Source: an uncultured Eubacteriales bacterium
GTDB taxonomy: Bacteria > Bacillota > Clostridia > Christensenellales > Borkfalkiaceae
Assembly (NCBI GenBank): GCA_902465495.1
Contig: CABQND010000030.1
Coordinates: 1 to 25,804, forward strand
Reading direction: 5' to 3'
Length of the DNA stretch: 25,804 nt
Below are positions 7,467 to 15,334 of the stretch, piece by piece (within the stretch, counting starts at the first letter, position 1; each line of letters begins with the position of its first letter). A model generated the notes under the pieces. That model searched no databases. It was not told the DNA's origin and saw nothing but the letters and a program-made list of their open reading frames with translations. Both the position numbers and the translations under genes were made by a program.

Positions 7467-10400
7467 TCAATCGTTCTGTCTTTTCCACGCCGATTCGCAA
7501 TATTCGAAATAAATGCGCCAATTCGAATCGATCAGATCGGAATAAACATACTCGTTAGCATTCGAGATTTCGATATCCCCTGCCTGCCATCCTTTCGGCT
7601 CCGTAAATTGTACATCAAATAACCGATAGGATACCCACTCCGAGGAACCGAACGCCCGAGCCCCGATGTCGGTCACGCTCGCGGGAATATATATGACTGC
7701 ATCGTATTCTCCCCCTGCCGTGGATACCCAGCCGATGCCGTAAAACGCTTCTTCCCCGATGGAGACGATACCCGAATCCAACCAATCGAGCTCTATGTTA
7801 TTATCGATGCTGCCGGCATATGCAAACGCGCGCCTCGAAATATCCTTCAAACCTGTTCCGAACCGGATTTCACGGATCAGTGTACTGTATTCGAACGCCC
7901 TTTCACCGAGATACGTCAAGCTGTCGGGCAAACTGAGTCTTTCGATAAACGTATGACCGAATGCCGCCGTGCCGATGTGTCGGACGCCCTTTCCAAGATC
8001 CAGGCTCGTGAGCGGAACATACTCGAACGCATGATCGCCGATGTATGTGCAAGAGTCGGGAACGGACAGGGTCAGCTCGTTCGGCTTTGCGCTCTCATTC
8101 TGCCTTGCGAACGCATATGCTTCGATGCTCTCCAACCCCTCGGGAAAAGAGAAGCTTTCGATCGGACAATTATAGAAAGCGTACTCGCCGATGATCTTGA
8201 CCGAATCGGGAACAGTGATACGCGTGATGCGACTCTCCGCAAAGCTGATGATGGTATCGATGCGGATCGTCTTTTCAAAAGACACATAGGTCAGCGAAGT
8301 ACAGCCGCTGCAATCGCCTATATACGTGAACGACGCAGGAAAGGTGATGCCCGTGATCGAAGTGTTGCCCTGCAGTGCCGTATCGCTGAGGGAAGTGACA
8401 AACTTTCCGTTATAGATCCCGTTGATGACCAGTCCCCCCAAGAACGAAGGGTCAATCCCCGTGATCTCGTATGTACCGTCCGCCAGCAGGTTGTAGGTAA
8501 ACACCGACGGATCGGTGTATTCGATATCTCCCGAATAGTGTTTGAGGTCGGTATTGCAATACCCGCATTTATCGCTGTCCGAAAGAGCGGAATGGATCTC
8601 CCATTCGGTCACCGCCTCGCCGCACGCGGTACAGACACGCCAGTGCGCAACCGAATTGCATTCATACCCCTGTCCGAGCGTGTGCTCAAGCTTCGGCGTG
8701 ATGCGCGTGATGTCGTCCCCGCAGTGTACGCACACGCCGCGATCGAGCCCTTCCCCTTTGCAGCTGGCGGCAATCTCGGTGGTCCAGGCGTATTCGTGTC
8801 CCGCCGCAGGAATGACGCTCGGCTCGCCGCGGACGTAATTCCCGTCCGTATCCATGACATAATTGTGCTTGCACGACGTACAGAAATAATAAGCGGACAG
8901 GCCCTCTTCAAGGCAAGTCGCAGGGATCTCTTCGTGTAAGACAAAATTATGCGAAACGATCGGCGTTGAAACGATCTGGGTGCGCTTATGTCCGCAGACC
9001 TCGCAGACAAAGGTGAGCTCGCCCACAAATTCGCAGGCGGGGACATCCGTGTAAATCGCCTGATACCGATGGCTTTCATAGCCGACCGTTACGCCCGCAC
9101 AGCCGCACGTCACGGCATGCCAATGCCCGTTCGCGTTATACGTCCACTGTTCGGAATACGGGTGCGGCTCAAGCGGCTTGATCACACTCTCTTCGGAGAT
9201 CTCCTCGCTGCCCGCTTCGTCGGAAAAGACGGCTCCGCAGTTCACGCAGCGGTAATGGGCCGAATATCCGTGCACCGAACAGGTCGATTCCGTTTCCTGC
9301 CTGTATTCGATCTCGTGCGCCAGCTGTCCCAGAATGATTTCCGATCCCGTCAGGTTTTGCGTGCAGTCTTCGTCGGCAAAGAGTTTCCCGCATACCGCAC
9401 AGCTCCAATATTCAATGTTCCCGGGCGCCGAACAACTCGGCGCAACGGCTTCGGTATGTCCGACGGTATGGATCCCCGTCGCCGGAATCTCCACTTCGCT
9501 CGCACCCAGTTCGCTCCCGATATAGGCGGATGCATCCGAAAAGTATCCGCCGCAATGACGACACCTATAACAATCCATGCGGATGCCTGTCAGACAAGAC
9601 GCCTCCCGCTGTTCTATAAATTCCGTGAAATGATACGCCGTCCCGTGCGGCAGTGTCAGTAAGGAAAGACTTGTGGGTGTCATATTGCGGTCAAAACAGC
9701 CGCCGCAATCGCCGCAAATGTAATGCTCGTCGGTACCGTCCGCAATGCAGGTCGGTTCCGTTCTGTCAAAGTGTTCTAATTTCTCATGTCTCTGCCAATC
9801 CTGCGGCAAGAATATGTTATAAACGGGAGATTGGCATTGTCCGTCGGAAAAACGGGCAGAACATTCGCCGCATTCCCAATATTCGACCTGCCCGCTTCTC
9901 ACACAGTTCGGCTCGATCCGTTCATGATGCGTCAGCGAATGCGCCGCAAGCGGCAGGTACATATCCGTATAGTAGAGTTCTTCCGTGCACTGTTCGTCAT
10001 AAAACATCTTGCCGCAGTCATTGCAAGCCCAGTAATCGCGCATACCCGCAACCGTACAGGTCGAAGCATATCCCCTCACAAACTCGGATGAATGACGGGC
10101 AGGATCGGGCGGGGTCGCAAGCTCCGAATCACTGAATACAGGTTGCGTCCCGTCACCGTCCCGAAACTTCGTAAGGCAATGAGTGCAATAATAATGCGCC
10201 GCAACACCCGCAGCCGTACATGTGCCCGGCCTTTCCTCAGAAAATGCAAGAATATGCTGCCCGTATTCTGTTTTTTTGATGCTGTCCCAATCGATCGAAG
10301 TTCTGCATTCGGCGTCGGCAAACAAAAGATCGCAGTTTTCACAGCTCCAATATTCATTGGTGCCCTTTGAATTGCACGTGGAAGGCACTTCCGCATGATG

Positions 10401-10961
10401 CACGGGAAGATGTTCCCGTGTCGCGGGAATGATCAGTTCGTCGTCGTTTTCGATCTCGTCGAGTGCATTTTCGTCACTGAATTTTTTTTGGCAGACTTCG
10501 CAGACATAGTATTCGTTTATGCCGTCATCCGCGCATGTTGCGGGGATCTCTGCAACAGGATATAAGGAATGCGCTCCGAAACCGCCGTGCACGAATGTCT
10601 CTTCGCCGCGCTGTCCGCACCCGGTGCATGATTTATAATACACCGCTGACCCGGTGCAGGTGGCCGCCGTTTTCAAATACTCGTCCGACGCATTCTCCTC
10701 ATATGTATGCGGCAGTTTCGCGACAATGACGGACGTGGAAGAAATCTCCTTTTTCCCTTCCGCATCCGAAAAATATTTGCCGCACCCTTCGCAATACCAG
10801 TGCGCAATATTCCCCTCCGCACAGCACGTCGCCTCCGTCACGCTTCGCTCTACGAGTGCGTGTACGTGTTCAGTCTTTTCCTCTTCGCATGCCGAAAAAA
10901 TCGCTACGCAAAAAAACACCGCAACGATCACCGACAACACAAATAAAGACATCTTTTTCAT
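7467..10961 (-). CDS. large surface lipoprotein: His/Cys repeats plus BspA-type leucine-rich repeats
   Basis: 1164 residues. Residues 1-24 are a signal peptide with a lipobox-like IFSAC, so Cys25 is the probable lipidated residue and the protein is anchored outside the cell. Residues 34 to about 800 hold about sixteen degenerate repeats of 30-60 residues, most with a leading His, a Cys about 11 later (typically ATC or STC), an aromatic pair (EYW, AYY) and a CxxC, often followed by GKxFSD. Residues about 815-1130 are leucine-rich repeats of the BspA type (ITVPDSVKIIGEYAFYNC, LSLPDSLTYLGERAFEY), known in surface proteins that bind matrix or other cells. The last 30 residues are unlike either part. 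The ATG at 10961 has GGGGAG 8 nt upstream. Own promoter and terminator. The function of the His/Cys repeats is unknown to me; metal binding or disulfide-linked stalk are inferences. Confidence 0.88.
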   Translation of the reverse strand: MKKMSLFVLSVIVAVFFCVAIFSACEEEKTEHVHALVERSVTEATCCAEGNIAHWYCEGCGKYFSDAEGKKEISSTSVIVAKLPHTYEENASDEYLKTAATCTGSAVYYKSCTGCGQRGEETFVHGGFGAHSLYPVAEIPATCADDGINEYYVCEVCQKKFSDENALDEIENDDELIIPATREHLPVHHAEVPSTCNSKGTNEYWSCENCDLLFADAECRTSIDWDSIKKTEYGQHILAFSEERPGTCTAAGVAAHYYCTHCLTKFRDGDGTQPVFSDSELATPPDPARHSSEFVRGYASTCTVAGMRDYWACNDCGKMFYDEQCTEELYYTDMYLPLAAHSLTHHERIEPNCVRSGQVEYWECGECSARFSDGQCQSPVYNIFLPQDWQRHEKLEHFDRTEPTCIADGTDEHYICGDCGGCFDRNMTPTSLSLLTLPHGTAYHFTEFIEQREASCLTGIRMDCYRCRHCGGYFSDASAYIGSELGASEVEIPATGIHTVGHTEAVAPSCSAPGNIEYWSCAVCGKLFADEDCTQNLTGSEIILGQLAHEIEYRQETESTCSVHGYSAHYRCVNCGAVFSDEAGSEEISEESVIKPLEPHPYSEQWTYNANGHWHAVTCGCAGVTVGYESHRYQAIYTDVPACEFVGELTFVCEVCGHKRTQIVSTPIVSHNFVLHEEIPATCLEEGLSAYYFCTSCKHNYVMDTDGNYVRGEPSVIPAAGHEYAWTTEIAASCKGEGLDRGVCVHCGDDITRITPKLEHTLGQGYECNSVAHWRVCTACGEAVTEWEIHSALSDSDKCGYCNTDLKHYSGDIEYTDPSVFTYNLLADGTYEITGIDPSFLGGLVINGIYNGKFVTSLSDTALQGNTSITGITFPASFTYIGDCSGCTSLTYVSFEKTIRIDTIISFAESRITRITVPDSVKIIGEYAFYNCPIESFSFPEGLESIEAYAFARQNESAKPNELTLSVPDSCTYIGDHAFEYVPLTSLDLGKGVRHIGTAAFGHTFIERLSLPDSLTYLGERAFEYSTLIREIRFGTGLKDISRRAFAYAGSIDNNIELDWLDSGIVSIGEEAFYGIGWVSTAGGEYDAVIYIPASVTDIGARAFGSSEWVSYRLFDVQFTEPKGWQAGDIEISNANEYVYSDLIDSNWRIYFEYCESAWKRQND
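7572..8528 (-). repeat. BspA-type leucine-rich repeat region
   Basis: Codes for about 10 repeats of about 23 residues at residues 812-1130, each with a pattern like I-x-x-I-x-(I/L)P-(D/A)S-(V/L)-T-x-IG-x-x-AF. Adhesion or ligand binding is the family expectation. Confidence 0.8.
8547..10862 (-). repeat. about 16 tandem His/Cys (H-C-CxxC) protein repeats
   Basis: Codes for residues 34-805 of the lipoprotein. Leading His residues lie at about 34, 85, 131, 184, 236, 290, 341, 392, 444, 498, 549, 600, 631, 671, 722 and 760. Copies diverge at the protein level, and the DNA shows no near-identical direct repeats, so the array looks old rather than recently expanded. The copy at 600-630 lacks the first Cys and has WTYNANGHWHAVTCGC instead. 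Confidence 0.8.
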
Positions 10962-11053
10962 ATTCCGCTCCCCAAAATTTTTTCACGGCCCAAATAAAAA
11001 ACTGTCCCTGTATTTTTTGCGTCGGCCGCATCTTTTTCCTATTCTCCCGTCTC

Positions 11054-11084
11054 AGTATAGCACAAAAAATTCCACACAACACAA
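11054..11084 (-). promoter_or_regulatory. promoter of the repeat lipoprotein gene
   Basis: Minus-strand TATACT (11054-11059) is a strong -10. The best -35, TTGTGT (11079-11084), is 19 nt away, so the promoter may be weak or regulated. The leader is about 85 nt. The rest of the 10962-11183 gap holds only AT-rich sequence and the terminator at its left of 11185. Confidence 0.45.
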
Positions 11085-11143
11085 ACAGCACAAAAATGTG
11101 AATTTTTTTGCTGTTCTTTGCAGACGCAAAAGTCCGTACAGAC

Positions 11144-11185
11144 AAAAAGATCGCCGTGTCCGATATCGGACACGGCGATCTTTTT
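11144..11185. terminator. bidirectional terminator, perfect 32-bp palindrome
   Basis: Positions 11149-11180 form a perfect palindrome centred on CGATATCG, with A5 before and T5 after. As RNA it makes a long GC-rich hairpin followed by U5 in either direction. It overlaps the stop codon of the sugar-transferase-like gene (11184-11186). Confidence 0.85.
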
Positions 11186-12053
11186 AACGAAACCGATTAA
11201 AATTACGAAAATTTGCCGCTTCGAATTCGCGACGTTCCGCGTTTGCGCGTTTGATGTCACGCAATTTTTCCTCACCTTCGCTCGTGTACTCCTGCGCCTC
11301 TTCTTCAGAGATCGCGCCCTCTTGCAAAAGCCAATCGACATAGCCGACCTGCCCGCAAACACCATAACGTCCAGCCCCTTCGCCGCGCAAACGATTCGCT
11401 ATTTTACTCATAAAAAAGGACAAATCACGGAAAAAATTATAATGCGCGACATATTCGGCATCCTCTTCGAACATTTCCGGCCATGTAAGATTTTCCCCGC
11501 CGTATTTTTCCAAAGAGCTGACCAGTCCCGGACGCATCGAAAACCGCACAGCAGCATCCTCGCCGACCGCACAGCCGTCCCGCAAACTCATTGCGCGCGG
11601 CCCGACAAAGCTCAGCTTTCCCGCAAAGACCGCCGGCAAACAAGGATAATATTTGAGTCCCGTCGCTTTGAGAAATTTCCCCATCGCAGTCGTACGTTCG
11701 CTCTCAGGCAAAAGATTGCCTTCCGCGTCGCGGCGGATACGCTCGGTCGCAAAAAAAGTCACCTTGATCGGTTTTCCCTTCTTCCCGCAAAAATACTCCG
11801 AAACAAACAGCGAAGCATAGGCATTCTGCGACTTGTTATAAATCGCGTCCGCAAGGAGCGCAAGAAGGAAAAACACCAGAAAAACGGCCATAAAGATTGC
11901 CGAAAACAGCACATCCAGAGCGCGTTTAAAAAACCAGCGATAATTGAGCGCAATAATCAGCACAAGTACCGCAAGATCGAGTACGACGAAAATCGTCATT
12001 CCCCACCATGTATTCAAAAACCCCTCCGAGGAGTTAGCAAGCATTGCATTCAT
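11184..12053 (-). CDS. bacterial sugar transferase family protein, catalytic Asp-Glu missing
   Basis: 289 residues. Two hydrophobic segments (about 20-37 and 50-72) precede a domain of the polyprenyl-phosphate phosphoglycosyl transferase family (Bac_transf, as in WcaJ or PglC). The framework is clear: FFKRALDVLFS (41-51), GKFLKATGL (125-133), AGKLSFVGPRA (144-154), RFSMRPGL (170-177) and YVAHYNFFRDLSFF. Aligned without gaps to the usual TSLDELPQL segment, this protein reads TGLKYYPCL, so the catalytic Asp-Glu dyad is Lys134-Tyr135; the KFRTM motif reads KVTFFATER. It therefore probably cannot perform the standard phosphosugar transfer. A long charged C-terminal tail (245-289) is also unusual. 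The ATG at 12053 has GAGGAAG upstream, and the gene has its own promoter and terminator. A regulatory or scaffold role is inference. Confidence 0.75.
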   Translation of the reverse strand: MNAMLANSSEGFLNTWWGMTIFVVLDLAVLVLIIALNYRWFFKRALDVLFSAIFMAVFLVFFLLALLADAIYNKSQNAYASLFVSEYFCGKKGKPIKVTFFATERIRRDAEGNLLPESERTTAMGKFLKATGLKYYPCLPAVFAGKLSFVGPRAMSLRDGCAVGEDAAVRFSMRPGLVSSLEKYGGENLTWPEMFEEDAEYVAHYNFFRDLSFFMSKIANRLRGEGAGRYGVCGQVGYVDWLLQEGAISEEEAQEYTSEGEEKLRDIKRANAERREFEAANFRNFNRFR

Positions 12054-12079
12054 CGTATCTTCCTCTCGTTTGATACATC

Positions 12080-12108
12080 ATTATAGCATACGCGTTGCGC
12101 GATGGCAA
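12080..12108 (-). promoter_or_regulatory. SigA-type promoter of the sugar-transferase-like gene
   Basis: TTGCCA (12103-12108), a 17-nt spacer, then TATAAT (12080-12085) on the minus strand, 27 nt upstream of the ATG. Confidence 0.75.
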
Positions 12109-12140
12109 TAACTTTTATGCCAAAAAATTTGAGTTTTTAT

Positions 12141-12761
12141 TCAGAGCAACTCTTCTTCTGCTTCCTCTTCGACTGCGGCGAACCGCGCGCAAATCTCATC
12201 GAGAAGGTTCAGCACAGCTTCCCTGCCCAGCCGCGTTTCGGCAGAAGTCGCGATTATGTTTCCTTCACCCGTTTTAAGGCACGCCGCAATCCTTCGAACA
12301 GCCTCTTTCACGCGCGTCTTGGCAAGTTTATCCGCCTTGGTAGCGATGATCGTAAACGGCGTACGCGTTTCATACAGAAAAGAGATCATCGTCTGATCGT
12401 CCGCCGTCGGATCGTGGCGAATATCCGCCAGCGAAAAGACATGCGTCACCGCCCCTTCCTGCGCAAAAAAATCGTCCAGAAGTTTTGCCCATTTGTCCTT
12501 CTCTGCTTTGGAAACGCGGGCAAACCCATACCCCGGAAGATCAGCGAGCAGAAACTGACCGAAATCGAAATAATTCACAAGGCGCGTCCTGCCGGGCTCC
12601 GCCGAAGTACGAGCCAATTTATTGCGGTTCGCCAGCATATTGATAAACGAGCTCTTACCGACGTTGGACTTGCCGCACACCGCGATCATCGGTTTGTCCG
12701 GCCTTACAAACCCCTTTTTATCCGCCGCGGAAGTTATGAATTTTGCGTCTTTGATGATCAT
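12141..12761 (-). CDS. engB: EngB/YsxC ribosome biogenesis GTPase
   Basis: 206 residues, TRAFAC-class small GTPase needed for assembly of the 50S ribosomal subunit. G1 is GKSNVGKSS (about residues 30-38), G2 lies at PGRTRLVNYF, G3 is DLPGYG, G4 is TKADK and G5 is TSAET. Length is normal for the family, and the end is a run of Glu residues followed by Leu-Leu. The ATG at 12761 is preferred over a GTG at 12767 because GGGTGAG stands at the right distance. It begins 18 nt after the lon stop codon, so the two are co-transcribed, as in many Bacillota (lonA-ysxC). No clear terminator follows before the next promoter. Confidence 0.95.
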   Translation of the reverse strand: MIIKDAKFITSAADKKGFVRPDKPMIAVCGKSNVGKSSFINMLANRNKLARTSAEPGRTRLVNYFDFGQFLLADLPGYGFARVSKAEKDKWAKLLDDFFAQEGAVTHVFSLADIRHDPTADDQTMISFLYETRTPFTIIATKADKLAKTRVKEAVRRIAACLKTGEGNIIATSAETRLGREAVLNLLDEICARFAAVEEEAEEELL

Positions 12762-12779
12762 GTTCACTCACCCGATCGC

Positions 12780-15098
12780 TCACAACCCTGCAATGGCATT
12801 GCGGAATACCGCATCTGCCTCGGATACGGGAATGAAATTCAACTCACTGCGCACATTGGCGGGAATTTCTTCCTCATCTTTCGCATTGTCTTTTGGGATG
12901 ATAATATTGCGAATACCGATGCGATGCGCCGCAAGTGCTTTTTCTTTCAGACCGCCGATGGGCAAAACTTTGCCGCGCAACGTGATCTCGCCCGTCATTG
13001 CAATGTCTTTACGCACGGGCTTGTGCGTGAACGCGGACAAAATAGCGGTCGCCATCGTAATCCCCGCGCTAGGCCCGTCTTTGGGTGTCGCGCCCTCGGG
13101 AACGTGGATATGGATATCCGTTTCCGAAAACGCTTCGGCGGGGATGCCGTACTTATCCGCATGAGCGCGTATATAGCTGATCGCCGCGCGAGCCGATTCT
13201 TTCATAACATCGCCCAGTTTCCCCGTGAGCAGGATCTCGCCCTTGCCGGGCATGGTCGATACTTCGATGGTCAGCGTCGTGCCGCCCACGCTTGTCCAAG
13301 CAAGCCCTGTTGCGGCCCCCACTTCGTTGCCGTCGAGCTGTGCGGGATCGTCGTTGTATTTGCGTATTCCCAAAATGCTTTCCAAATTCTCTTCGGTCAC
13401 GATTTGTTTGCCAATGTCCTTGTTTTCGGCATAACGTACCGCGATTTTTCGGCACACGGACCCGATCTGACGCTCCAAATTGCGCACGCCCGCTTCCATC
13501 GTATATCCTTCGATGATTGCCGTGAGCGCATCGTCCGTAATCTCCAAAAGCCCGTCGGGCAGTCCGTTTTCTTTAACTTTTTTGGGTACCAGATAGCGCT
13601 TGGCGATCTCGCGCTTTTCATCCAATGTATAGCCGTTGAGCTCGATCAGCTCCATGCGGTCCAAAAGAGGTGCGGGGATGGTGTCCACCGTATTCGCCGT
13701 CGTGATGAACAGCACCTTGGAAAGATCGTACGGAACTTCGAGGAAACGATCGCGGAAGGTCGCATTCTGCTCGGGATCGAGCACTTCCAAAAGAGCGCTC
13801 GCAGGATCCCCGCGCATATCCGAAGAAACTTTGTCGATCTCATCCAACAAGAACACGGGATTGATGCTCCCTGCCTGCTTCATAGCATAGATGATGCGTC
13901 CCGGGATCGCGCCGACGTACGTCCTGCGATGGCCGCGGATCTCCGCTTCGTCCTTGACGCCGCCCAAGCTCATCCGCACAAATTTTCTGCCCAGCGCCCG
14001 CGCGACCGAACGCGCAATGGACGTTTTTCCGACACCCGGAGGGCCCACAAAACAGAGAATGGGCGCGTTCATGCTCTTCGTCAACTGCAAAACGGCAAGA
14101 TATTCCGTGATGCGCGTTTTCACCTTTTCCAACCCGTAATGATCTTCGTCCAACACCTTCTGCGCATCAGCAAGATTTTCGGTATCCTTGGTTTCCTCCG
14201 TCCACGGCAGATCGATCAGCCAGTCGAGATAATTCCGGATCACCGTATATTCGGGCGAAGAAGGCGGCATTTTGTCCGTACGAGCGATCTCTTTGAGCGC
14301 CTTTTCCTCGATCTCGGCAGGCATATGTTTTTCCTTGATCTGCGCCGTGAGCGTGTCGCGCTCTTCCTCATCGTCGCCAAGCTCGGTGTGAATTGCTTTC
14401 AGCTGTTCGCGCAGGAAATATTCTTTCTGGTTTTTGTCGATGTTCTGACGTACCGCCGCACTGATTTTCTTTTCGAGTTTTGCGATTTCCAATTCGTCAT
14501 TTAAGCAACGCTCAAAAATTTTCAGACGCTCGACGACGTTCGCGGTTTCCAGGATCTGCTGTTTGATATCCTCTTTTATGTGAAGATAAGACAGCGCGTT
14601 GGAAACATATACGTCCGGATCGGTAAACTTTTCCAGCGTCGCGGCGGCATCCTTGGGGAAACGCATGTCGCTCGCCTGAATGTCGCGCATCACATCCTGC
14701 GCAGTGCGGAAATACGCCTCTTCCAGCACCGGATCACCGTGAACCGCTTTTACCTCATACACGTTTGCGTGCAGGCAACCGTCCTCTTCATAGATCTCTT
14801 CCGCTTTTGCGCGGTACATCCCTTCCACCGTCACGCGCAGATTCCCCGAAGAGAGCTTCGCGATCTGTTTGATCTTGACGACCGTCCCGACCGCACAGAT
14901 ATCCTCGGGCGTGATCTCATTTTTATTGGCGTCGCGCTGATAGCTTACAAACAGAATCATCTCCCGTTCGGACGCGCGCGAAATCGCGGTGAGCGAAATA
15001 AGCCTCCCCGCGTCGAACGAATTCACCGTTTCGGGAAATATGACTTTGCCCCGTAAAGCCACAACGGGATAATTAACAATCTTTTTACTTCTCGGCAT
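12780..15098 (-). CDS. lon: ATP-dependent protease Lon (LonA)
   Basis: 772 residues, soluble hexameric AAA+ serine protease degrading misfolded and regulatory proteins. Order of parts: N-terminal substrate-binding LAN domain (residues about 8-200), helical linker with coiled coil (200-300), AAA+ module with Walker A GPPGVGKT (352-359) and Walker B VFLLDEIDK (415-423), then the C-terminal protease with PKDGPSAG (catalytic Ser677) and the catalytic Lys720 in GGLKEKALAA. All key residues are present and length matches LonA. The open frame continues to 15179, but the ATG at 15098 is taken, with AGAGG 8 nt upstream and the usual family N-terminus. The leader contains two GC-rich inverted repeats (15113-15124 and 15149-15170). 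Heads the lon-engB operon. Confidence 0.97.
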   Translation of the reverse strand: MPRSKKIVNYPVVALRGKVIFPETVNSFDAGRLISLTAISRASEREMILFVSYQRDANKNEITPEDICAVGTVVKIKQIAKLSSGNLRVTVEGMYRAKAEEIYEEDGCLHANVYEVKAVHGDPVLEEAYFRTAQDVMRDIQASDMRFPKDAAATLEKFTDPDVYVSNALSYLHIKEDIKQQILETANVVERLKIFERCLNDELEIAKLEKKISAAVRQNIDKNQKEYFLREQLKAIHTELGDDEEERDTLTAQIKEKHMPAEIEEKALKEIARTDKMPPSSPEYTVIRNYLDWLIDLPWTEETKDTENLADAQKVLDEDHYGLEKVKTRITEYLAVLQLTKSMNAPILCFVGPPGVGKTSIARSVARALGRKFVRMSLGGVKDEAEIRGHRRTYVGAIPGRIIYAMKQAGSINPVFLLDEIDKVSSDMRGDPASALLEVLDPEQNATFRDRFLEVPYDLSKVLFITTANTVDTIPAPLLDRMELIELNGYTLDEKREIAKRYLVPKKVKENGLPDGLLEITDDALTAIIEGYTMEAGVRNLERQIGSVCRKIAVRYAENKDIGKQIVTEENLESILGIRKYNDDPAQLDGNEVGAATGLAWTSVGGTTLTIEVSTMPGKGEILLTGKLGDVMKESARAAISYIRAHADKYGIPAEAFSETDIHIHVPEGATPKDGPSAGITMATAILSAFTHKPVRKDIAMTGEITLRGKVLPIGGLKEKALAAHRIGIRNIIIPKDNAKDEEEIPANVRSELNFIPVSEADAVFRNAIAGL

Positions 15099-15187
15099 AA
15101 TCAATCCTCTGCGCCGCATGCGGCACATTTTTGTTTCGACTGCATAGCGCGCCGCATAGGCACGCGGCGCCGCATTCATTCCTTTTC

Positions 15188-15216
15188 AGTATAACACAAA
15201 TCCGCCGCTTTTACAA
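15188..15216 (-). promoter_or_regulatory. SigA-type promoter of lon-engB
   Basis: TTGTAA (15211-15216), a 17-nt spacer, then TATACT (15188-15193) on the minus strand, about 90 nt upstream of the lon ATG. No HrcA CIRCE element and no CtsR direct repeat was seen nearby. Confidence 0.75.
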
Positions 15217-15298
15217 GCCAATTTAAATTTTTGCGAACCGCGCTTTGCGTTTTTTCCTCTCTTTCACAATGTTTCCATATTTTTCTGCTCTTCGCCGC

Positions 15299-15328
15299 AA
15301 AAAAATGAGCGCGCCCTGCGGGGCGCGC
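15299..15328 (-). terminator. intrinsic terminator of nfnA-nfnB
   Basis: GCGCGCCC (15309-15316) pairs with GGGCGCGC (15321-15328) around a 4-nt loop. On the minus strand the stem is followed by CATTTTTTT. It begins 6 nt after the nfnB stop. Confidence 0.85.
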
Positions 15329-15334
15329 CCGATG

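Noticed and set aside
7953..9662. Open frames of 328 and 224 codons on the plus strand
   Set aside because: Both are antisense to the lipoprotein repeats; the Cys-rich repeat pattern on the minus strand explains this DNA.
8547..10862. Possible CRISPR or DNA-level tandem repeat in the lipoprotein gene
   Set aside because: Periodicity is only at the protein level; copies are not identical in DNA and there are no unique spacers.
12102..14504. 800-codon open frame on the plus strand
   Set aside because: It is antisense to engB and lon, both certain genes. It has no ribosome binding site, no family resemblance and an Arg/His/Phe-rich composition typical of a reversed coding strand.
12780..15179. 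Longer Lon start at 15179
   Set aside because: The added 27 residues are Arg-rich, unlike LonA, and are encoded by the structured leader; the start would also lie directly at the predicted transcription start.
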